A stretch of 64,000 bases of DNA. Source: Gordionus sp. m RMFG-2023. Taxonomy: Eukaryota; Nematomorpha; Gordioida; Chordodea; Parachordodidae. Each line of letters starts with the position of its first letter. Within the stretch, counting starts at the first letter, position 1. A model generated the notes under the pieces. It was not told the origin of the DNA. It did no database searches and saw nothing but the letters and a program-made list of their open reading frames with translations. Position numbers and translations under genes: made by a program. The stretch lies in contig NC_088779.1 in assembly GCF_954871325.1 (NCBI RefSeq), forward strand, positions 513,121-577,120, in the 5' to 3' direction. Below are positions 21,693 through 32,000 of this stretch, one piece after another.

Positions 21693-22069
21693 AAAAAATT
21701 TCTTAATAATTTAATCAGAGGGAAAACTGGCTAACCTAGGCAAATCTGGAAGTCGCCAAGATGAAATAATTTTGATAAGCAATTATTTACACAGAATTTA
21801 GCATATTTAATAGATTTAAAGAATAATTATTTTTTTGTAAATTAGTATCAGACAGACACTATGTTTTTAAAACCCCCCTCTATAATGAATTTTAATATAC
21901 TTTCAAAAAATAATTTGCGATAAAATTAAATCTATTATTAACCAGGAAAAGGTATACAAGAGGCCGAACCCTATTTGTTTGTCACCTCTGGGACAAATAT
22001 CGCGAGTGTACTATATATATATATACTATTATATATAAATTTTTTTTTTATTATATGAATGAATCATTT

Positions 22070-22550
22070 CTTATCCTTATCATTATTTATTATGACAAAT
22101 CGTTGAATCAATACAAAGGCTCCTTAAATAATACCGATTTAAAAAATAAGCTTAAGTGTAAAGTAAAATTACATCACCTTAAACCAGTTGGATTTATTTT
22201 AAGGAATTGGGCGGCATTGATTACTTCGCTATTTTATTTATTATGACAGATTCGTTGCTAAATGATTTAAAAATAACCGTAGTAAGAAAAAAATAAAATT
22301 GCATCCTTAAGGCCGTGCTCTGGCGTGACTTCAGTTTTGTTGAGTTATTTTAAGGAATTGGGTGGCATTGTTACTTTTAGTATTTTTTTTATTTATTATG
22401 GCAAATGGGTAAGTCGTTGCTAACTATAACCGATCTAAAAATAACCGTAGTGAAAAAAATATAAACCGTTGTCCTGGTTTGACTTCAGTTTTGATTTTAT
22501 TTTAATGGAATTGGCGGTAGCATTGATATACTTTCCGCATTTCATTTTAG
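22070..22550. repeat. Three diverged tandem copies of a unit of about 150 bp
   Basis: Three successive blocks share the order TTTATTATGrCAAA, TCGTTG, CCGATyTAAAAATAA, TGACTTCAGTTTTG and TTAAGGAATTGGGyGGCATTG. The first block starts near 22085, the second near 22235 and the third near 22395. Divergence indicates an old local amplification. Function unknown. Confidence 0.65.
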
Positions 22551-22666
22551 TTTTCTTACGTTTTTTAGGACTGTTTTAGTCGAAGCTATTAGCCGGATAC
22601 ACATCCGGCTGCCATTCCCTTATATACATTTAATTTCAAATAATGAAATAATTTCGCAAAGATAAA

Positions 22667-22789
<123 letters not shown>

Positions 22790-22799
22790 GAAAAGAAGA

Positions 22800-25489
22800 G
22801 AATGTAAAACAAAACTGAAAAAAAAATTATTAGATTTTGTACGAAATTTTATACATATATTTTTAATTTTTTTTTATTTTGGTGAAATTCGAAAATATAT
22901 TTAAGGTTTTTGTGAAAATTTATTTGAAATAAAAATTATAACATAATTGTGCCATAGCAATTAAAATGTTAATCCTTTAAAGGATTATTAAACAAATATT
23001 TCATCAGGGAATGAGTCAGAAAAGTAATAAATATAAATATATTTATTACCTTCGATACGAATAAATAATGCGAACATATTTGTTTTAATTATATCAATTT
23101 TCGTAATATCTGTAAAGGTTGTATCTTTATGTGTCAATATGAAAAGTCATTTTCTATACTAATTTTCTTTATTTAATTTTGTATGTGCAATTTATAATTT
23201 TAAAAAAAAAAAATCAAAAAAATCTTTGAGATGAGTCCTTAGCCAGGAATCGAACCAAACAAAATAAAATTTGATTTAACGGAAATAGAAGTCCTATTTA
23301 GGGGCTTCCGGTTTGAGGATTATTAGCTAGCCAAAATTTTTTGACGCGACTTCGTGCTGCGTCGATTTGGGATAAAGGAAATGATCTATGAAGAATGACA
23401 TTTTTCGAATGATATCATCTATCAGAGTTGGTTGGATTTCATATTAGATATCATGATCATATATATCAATTTCGGTATTATCAGTCCAGTCTATATATAA
23501 TTTTCAGCTATCTTTCAAAATTTTTATAAAACTTCCCACTTACATGGCCGCCATTCGTTAATATTCATTAAAAAATATATTTTGGTTTCATTATCAGGGA
23601 TTTGATGTCCACTCAAATATAAATTATGTCTAAATAGAAAATAATTTTTATAATTTTTTGTTTGTTTTTCGGAATGAAATTAAAAAATGAATCAAATTCC
23701 TTCGGGAAAATGTAAATAGTGATGGGGCGGGGTAAAAGGGTTAATTGCGACGGGACATGATGGTCAAGTTTAGCATATTTTTATACTACGTTTATTGGAT
23801 TTGGGGGGTTTAAAGTTAGACCGGATTCTATCATTATTCCAGAAGAATACTATAGTTCGATACATAGGCGTAGTGTCATTAAACGGCTTACCCGGACCGG
23901 TTCTAAAAGAACCGACCTAAAATTAGGGTCAGTGTTTTTCGACCAAGAGCCGACTCGGGTTGACTCCAATACAGATATTATTATAAAGGGTGGAAAAACT
24001 GATTAAAGTCTCTTTTAATTCTCGGACTTATTCACTCAATAATCCTTTTAATGAGGCGGGTCTTGGGGGGTCAGAAAGATTTATAATTTTTTTTAACAAT
24101 GTATGATATAGGTGTCAAATTAAAGCTAATTAAAAAAAAATTTTTGGTATCAATACTGATCATCTTTCCAAATAGATGGATCTAGATCTGGGGGTGGGGA
24201 GGGGGGGGGGGTCAGGAATGAATTTAACTTTTTTATATATTAAAATCCTTTTTTAAAGTTATATTAAACTTTTACTAATCTTTCTTTCATATTCTTCCTT
24301 ATAAAAGATATATTGTATATATTCTTTTAGGGAGGAGAGGAATTATTTTTAATTAGCCTGATATTTACGAGAAAAGGTAAATTCGCATGGGAGGGGGGGG
24401 GGTTGGTTCCCCTCCTCCCTTTGGTTACGCTCATGGGTAGATAGTCAGTTAAATCATCTAACACGAGTCCTATATAAGATTCAGTGCGCTAAAACATTTT
24501 TTGCTACCAATATAAATTTTATCATGTTGGGGTGAAATTTAAAAAAAATAAATAAAATATATATATAAGAATAATTTCATCACTTCAAAATGATTGGCGG
24601 CTATTTTTGTTTTTACATTATTTTTTTTAACCAATCAGAAAATAATAACATCAGGAGCTTAGGCGTTACTGGTTAATCAGAACTTAATGACCGGCTCTAT
24701 AGCCCGAAATAAATTTCTAATTAAAAAAGGAAATATATATTCAGACAGACGATTCGTACCGATTTTGGCAGATAACTAGATTCCAATTTGTTCTAATAAT
24801 TTTTTTTACTGTATGAGGAGGTCCACCACTAAAAACAAATTGTAGTATAGAGCGATCAGAGTCAGACTATGTCCTGGTTTTGACCAAATTTTGATACTTA
24901 TAGCCTAAGCTAAACAGCTTTTTAACTTGGAGACACCCTATCTTGTTTTTGTTTTTTATTTTGTTTTTTTAAGTTTTTTTTATTTTTACTTTTTGGGCTG
25001 TTTAGTCGAAGTAATTATAGCCAGCGGAACTGCCGTGTATTTAGTAATAAGTCGAACCAGGGATAAGGACCCAGAACTTATTTTATCCCATCAAAATTTT
25101 TTTCGGGTTGAATTATAAATTTTCTGACAAATTCTCCTTTTTCAAAATTACAGGAAAATATTTCATTTTTTTTAAAAAAAATTTACATATCAATTATGAT
25201 AAAACCCCGCGTTTTTTTTTTAAGATTTTTTAAGATTTTATTTTAGAGATCCAATCAATTCAGGTCAACTCTCATTTCCAAGAATATAAATTCAACTTTT
25301 AACCCCAAAATAGATTTTCTTTTTAAAGAACAAAAATTAAAGAATAAACAAAATAAAAATATTCTAAATTTAAAACAATTTAATTTTTTTTAAATATTCC
25401 ATTAGTCGTTTCCATAAATAGTCATTTGTCAAATGGGTATGATTTAACGCACGTAAGCACAATACAAATAGAAGAGACCTTGAGAACAG
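22800..25489. other. Intergenic between genes A and B
   Basis: No gene recognised. A string TAGTGTCATTAAACGGCTTA with nearby ACCGG motifs (23888-23960) looks like an end of a hAT-type element related to family 1. Short poly-G runs occur at about 24200 and 24390. A TTCGATTCCTGGC-like string occurs on the minus strand near 23240 without a tRNA around it. Confidence 0.4.
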
Positions 25490-25576
25490 GACATATGCCC
25501 GGTGCGGAACGTATACGAAGGGCCGGGCTTTGATTTTTATATATTTTATAAAAATCCGGGCCTCTGCAGGTCTCTG
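25490..25576 (-). repeat. GC-rich hAT-type MITE fragment
   Basis: Read on the minus strand it starts CAGAGACCTGCAGAGGCCCG and continues with GGGCC/GGCCC strings, resembling the ends of the elements at 28391-28645 and 32646-32933. It lies about 470 bp upstream of the gene B start codon. Confidence 0.55.
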
Positions 25577-26042
25577 ACAAAGAGGCTTTTTCATTGTATC
25601 CTAAAGATGAGAGATTTTTCTCACTTTTGCCTCGAGAACAGGGAATACTAATTCTGATTTTATAACCATAATTATTTAAATCTAATTTTAATTTTTGTAC
25701 AAAAAAAATACCTAAAAATAAAATTTACTTTTAAACAAAATGATTTTATTTTATTTATTTAAAAAATTTATTTTATTTTTTATTATTTTCTTTCTTTTAT
25801 TTTTTTTTTAAAAAAAAAATATAACCCAATAAAAATATTAGAAAATATTTTTTATAAAAACACTTTTATTTATTATATTTTATTTTAAAATTTTTTAATT
25901 TTTATTTTTTTTTAAATAAAAAATTTATTTTATTTAATTTATTACGCATTTTTTTTTCTTTCTTTTCTTTTGGGGAAAGAAGGCGGCAGTTTTCTATAGT
26001 TTAGTTCTGTTTTTCAGAATCTCACAATTTATTGTGCCAATA

Positions 26043-29000
26043 ATGATTATGAAGGTATTCTCATCTCTCCTGGAACTTCGAGCTACCCTTTACTATTTAT
26101 ATTATACCTTAGCATTGATTCACACGATAAATGGATTTTGCGCCTTATATTTAGATCGGGAATCTAATGAAGGTAAAAAAAATTATATTTATTATATATA
26201 TATGTATATAACTCTTCAATTTTATTTCAAAAATTATTTATTATACTTTTTTTTTTATTGTGGTGATGATAATAATCAAATTATTATGTGATATTTTTTG
26301 TTAAGGTCACATAACGACTCGAAATATGAATTTAATAAAATTTTTGAATCTTATAAAAATTGAGTCTAGATTTATAGATATATCCAATTCTAAAAGCTTA
26401 GCTTAACAATAGATCCCAACAGACAGCTTTTAAGTTTAGTTTTTATTCCTAGGCCCACAGTTGATATCCTTGTATGGTTAGTTCATATTATCTAATATAT
26501 TTAATTAGTCACTAAAAATTAAATATGGTAGCGCTAAAAATAAAAATTTATATTTTTCTTTACAAAACAATTTTTACAATTTTTTTATAATATAAAAGAG
26601 GACTTTGTTTTTTTCGGTTTTTTTAAGACTATCGTTGTTTTAGCCTAATAAATTATTATAATTTTTTTATTTTTAAGGTCAAAAATTAATTAATTTTTTA
26701 AAGTAATATTAATATTAATATCCATATCATTATTTAAACTATGACTATGAGCAAAATTAGACAATACTTTTCTTTCCAAAAAAAGTTGAAGTCTATATTT
26801 ATCTTTTAAATGTATAATTTTTTTGTTTTTTTACATCCATTGTTTTTGTGTAAACAATCGAAGAAAAAAAAGATATGCTAGTAGCCAGCGATACAAGTCT
26901 AGATTTTTCCGAATCGTTCGCGACAACATTAGATGACGTCGAATGGGTCAAGGCCATCGATTTTGACGAATCCAAATTTCCCGATAACGGAAGATACCTC
27001 ATAAGCGCTAACCCGTCTTCCATCTTCCCGTCCAGGAAAGATGACTCCTCGAACTCCAAGGATCAAAATATTTCGCTGGAGGAAAAGGAAGCAATTTTAC
27101 GAGTCTACGATAGCCAGATCAAAAATATATTCGGCGTATCGAGACCCAAGGAAATTCGAGATTTCATAACGCCCTCCTACACTTTGCTACCCCCACGTTC
27201 CATAAATACGAACGAACTTTTCACTCAACCCGATAATCACTCAGCTCGAGAGGTTGAATCAGCCCTCAAACCGGGTTCCAAAAGAGGAACGTTGTCGGAT
27301 ACGGGAGAGGGTGACGAAAATATAAATGCCGGATTTAAAACTTTCTGGAACATTCCCACGGACGTGTGCAGAGACAAGTTGGGTGTAGAAATACCCCTTT
27401 CCACCTACGGGATCATCGCTAACGAGGAACAAAAGTTCTTCGGCTCCAAGATCAGCATCTTTTATCTCAGGGAAGGTCTATGGCCCCATTACAAGAATTC
27501 GGATGCGAGAGCTAATAAGAGAGTGACTTCCGGGAAAATTATATCCAAGGAAATATTGTTTGGAGAAAACGACAACGACACGCTGTCCGAGCTTATAGAA
27601 ATCAATGGGGGCATCCCTCAAAGAGGAGACCTTGAAACGCATTTGAAATCATTCGCGGAAAGCGTAAGGAAACTCATACCGGACTCTGGATTCGATGTGA
27701 GTTGATTATAATAATGGAATATAAGTGTAATAATATAACATATCTATATCCTCAAACTCGCTCATCTGATAATTTGAAATATATAATAAGACCACTGAAA
27801 TACTCAATTAATAATCTATTCAGGAATAATAGAAAACATGTTTTTTTTGGGAGGGGGGGGGGAAGCAAACTATAAAAAACAGTTTTTTTAAAAATTTTTT
27901 AATAAATGGTTATCTTAATTTATCAATTTTCCAATGTCATTTGAAAACATTGAGCAAATATTGTGTATGTCATCATTCCACGATAAATCAAGAATATATT
28001 CTTTATTTTTTTCCCCCTTTCTTCCTTCATATCAAATGTCATGCCTGTTGTGATAATAGCACGATTTATGTAGCACTTCATTCCGTATTTCTTGTGAAAT
28101 ATATTGTATTACTACATCTGCCTTATGTTATATATTAAAAAAAAAATATTTCTTTTAATGAATATTCATCATTAAGTGAGCGCTTACAAAAATATTATAA
28201 TCATTTCATAAATAAAAAATAAGTTTTTTAAAATGAATAATCACCATTAGTGAAGCGAAATTTTGTGCCAATTTAGAATATCTTTTTAACAATTTGGAAA
28301 ATAAATATGACTTTTTTTATGCGTTTGCAAAATATGTTTTTTTTAAAGATTGAAAATCATTTTTTTTTTAAACAAATCATTAGTATAAATCAGAGATTTG
28401 CAGGCCCGGCCTTAAGCCCGGGCCGGTTTTTAAAATTTTTTTTTAAAATATACCAGGGCCGGGCCTGAAAATTTTTTTTAAAAAATATCCGGGGGGGGGG
28501 ACCGTATATTTCAAAACCAAATATTTGAAATCACCATTATTATAGCTGTAAAAATCAAAAATAAATAAAACATATTTTTAAAAAAACCGGGGGCCGAAAA
28601 ATTTTTTTTAAAAAAAATCCGGACCGGGCCTGGCCAGGTTTCCGGTATGAATATCGCCTAAAGTATTTTAAATTTCTAAATTTTTGTTAGTATTTTGTTT
28701 TTTTTTATTGCAAGGAAATATGTTTTGAAGAAGTCTGGCTGGAATTTATACTCCTTAGAAAATAATGAACAAACATTTATCATGTATTAAGGATTTAGAA
28801 TTTAAATTAACTTTATAACCCTGGTTGGATAATTGGTTAGAATTCCATTTTTAAAACTGTTTTCCATTTCCGTTATTACGATTATATATTTTTTTTTTAT
28901 TTTTCGCTTATATAAAATAATCGACCAATAGGGAATGGCGGTGATCGATTTCGAGGAATACACCCTGAGTCTTAAGGTATTAGAAGGCAAGCTCAGAGAC

Positions 29001-32000
29001 GTCTATAAGGTTAACTAAAACTGGTTATTTGCAAATGATAATTATCACCTAAATAATATTTCGCATAATTAATTGACCCAAACTAGAATAACTATCAGGG
29101 ATTCAAACCGAAACGAATATCGGTTCGGTTCGGGTTCTGGTTCGGATAAAAATAACGGTTCAAGGTTCAAGTTCGGTTCGTAAAAAATCAAAATACCGGT
29201 TCGGTTCGAACCTCTAAAAACCGGTTTGAACACTTTTGTATTCAAACTTACATTCGAATTATGTATAGGGAAAATATTTTTTTATTTTATCATTTATTTA
29301 AAAAAATACATGTATAAAACCTACCTTTTATTTTAATTGCACATTATAAAATAAAATTTAATTTATAAATATAAAAATAAATATCAATGATTAATTTTAA
29401 TATGAACAATATTTTACTTTTTTTACTTAAATTTTTTTTATTAAGCCACACAATTAATATATTTTCAAAATTCGTCCCACTCAAATTACATCTATAAGGA
29501 GATAGCTTATAAATTTAATTGTTGAAAAACATCTTTCCATAGTCCACACTAACTCTGGTAGCATGCACTGCCAATATGATATCAGATTTGATATGTGATT
29601 TATAATAATATTTTGCATTTCATTTTTCTCTAAGCCTTATAATTTATAAGCTTAGAGGAAAATGTTGTTAAATGACAATTTACTAAATTTTACAAAAATT
29701 ATTACCGACACTTATCAATCAAAGGTGATTCATGATAATCTTTAAAATAATTAGAATATAATTGAAATCTTTTCAATTATACTAATAATAACTTTACATA
29801 TTATTTTATAAGCATAAAATCATGAGTCTCGAACCGGTTCAGAGGCATTTTATCGGTTCGGTTCAGGTTCGGCTAGAATTTTTTTAGCGGTTTAGGTTCG
29901 GTTCAGGTTAGAAAAATACCGGTTTTTAGCGATTTAACGGTTCGGTTCAGGTTCGGTTTGGATCCCTGAGTATAATATATGTTGTAGGTTTTCGCCTATC
30001 TGTTTAACCAAATCCTTAAAATTTATATCGCCAGTTTTTTTTTAAAAAAAAATTTTTGATTATGCCGGAATCATGTGAATATCAGACAATTTTACCAATG
30101 AACCTTTAAACTAGAACTTAATTTATATTAATTTTCATATTTTCCTATTAGACTTTTCATTATAAATATAAAATAAATAAACATTTTATGATGAAATTGT
30201 CAGAAATTCACAAGGTGGGCATTGGAATACGATTCCGGTTAAAGTCTTTATTAACAAACTGTGATTGCTATGAATGATCTAAGGTTTTTGAAATTAGTTG
30301 AAAACTCGTGACTATAAGGCATCATCAGAATTTCCTAAATCCCTCTTGCGACATTTATATAAATAATTTTTTAAAAAAAAAGACTTCTTCTTTAAGGAAT
30401 GATGAATATAAGAAAGTAGACTATTCCATTTTTTTTTCTCGATCCTGCAAATAGTGTTTGTTTAAACGGCAGGATTTTTTTTAAAAAAACGAGTAACCTA
30501 ATATTTTAGCCATACGCACACCGGAAGATTTTGCTAATCATATGGCAGAAAGGGTATAGACATCTATTAACGAAATTTAGAGGCCTGCTGTAATTAGTGT
30601 TGTTAAACGGCTCGTTTTGAGTAGATTTTTAAAAAACGGCTAACTCAATATTTCGTCCATAAAAGTATTACGCGAGTCTGAAGATTCTGCTTATAGAAGG
30701 AAGAACAAAGGTCTGGAACATATATATATCATCGAAATCTCGAGGTTTAGGCGATATTTTTCCGGCTAAAATATTGAGTTAGCGGTTTTTAAAAATCGGC
30801 TAAAAACCGGCCGTTTAACAAAACTAGCTGCGATATCATATTGTCTAAAATCTTAATTTTAAAATTTGGCTAAATTGAACCGTTTAAACAAAATCACCAC
30901 ATGCTTGATAAAAATTATTAATTTTTTTTTGTCGAAGAAATAATTATTCGATTATTTATTTGTTTTTAAATAATAATATTTAAATAAAAACAAAAAAAAA
31001 CTTTCGTCACCACCCAGCAAAAATCGATGGAATTCGCCAAGGAACAGAATCCGGACGTGACTGACGTGAAGGAGTTGAAAGACATAAGCGCCAAACTTTT
31101 TAACTCGGCTGCTAGGCTCTTCTTCGAATCGACCCTTAAATTGGGGATTCAAATGCGACCGAACGCTAAATGGGGATATTACGGTTTCCCTTATTGTTAC
31201 AAAAAGTATATAAAAAAATTGTAAACCAATTTTATTAAGAAGAAAATAATTTGAGTCACGTGATTGGCTTCTCTAGCCCTTATCATTAAAAAAAAAATTT
31301 TTTTTTGCTCCAATTGGAGATTAATTTAATTTTCTGTTCTGAACACGCCTTCCGTCTCCCCAACGACACCCTCTAAAATGTCGCGGTAATCAAGCCGCGT
31401 GTTCTACCGTTTACGTTTTTACTAAACGCCCCGAGATAAAATTTTATAAACAAAAAAATACTATTCTATAACCCCTCAACAAATAATTTAATCTACGAAA
31501 TATTAATTTACAAAAATATTGTTGATATTCGTGAATTTTTTAGGAGTTTTTATTTACGAGGGTTTAATGTATCATTAATTTTTAAACGAAGTTCAAACCT
31601 GCGTTTATTACTTTGAACCCTTACCTTTAAAAAAAAATTAGAAAATATAATTTAATTTTTTATTTTTTATAAAAAAAATTTGTTTTTTAAAAAATTAGGG
31701 AACAATTTTAGCTTATATTATTATAATGTTGTTTAAACTGCTTGTTTTTTGAGCCGATATTTCAAAAACGGCTAACTAAAATATTTTAGCCAGAAAAATA
31801 TCGCCTAAGCCTCGACATTTCGCTAATAGATGTCTAAAGCTTCTGTTCCTTCTACAAAGAAGATCTTCAGGCCTGCGTAATACTATTCTGGATAAAATAT
31901 TTGAATTAGCCGTTTTACAACACTATTATATCACCTATAATATATATATATATTATAATTAGCGAATTAAGCAATTTGTTCTCGAAGTTGGAGGTCGATG

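Noticed and set aside
23225-23260. tRNA-like box B string on the minus strand (TTCGATTCCTGGC)
   Set aside because: No acceptor, D or anticodon arm could be laid around it and the T-stem does not pair, so no tRNA call is justified.
26799-27059. Minus-strand open frame opposite gene B exon 2
   Set aside because: It overlaps well-supported plus-strand coding sequence and has no family features.
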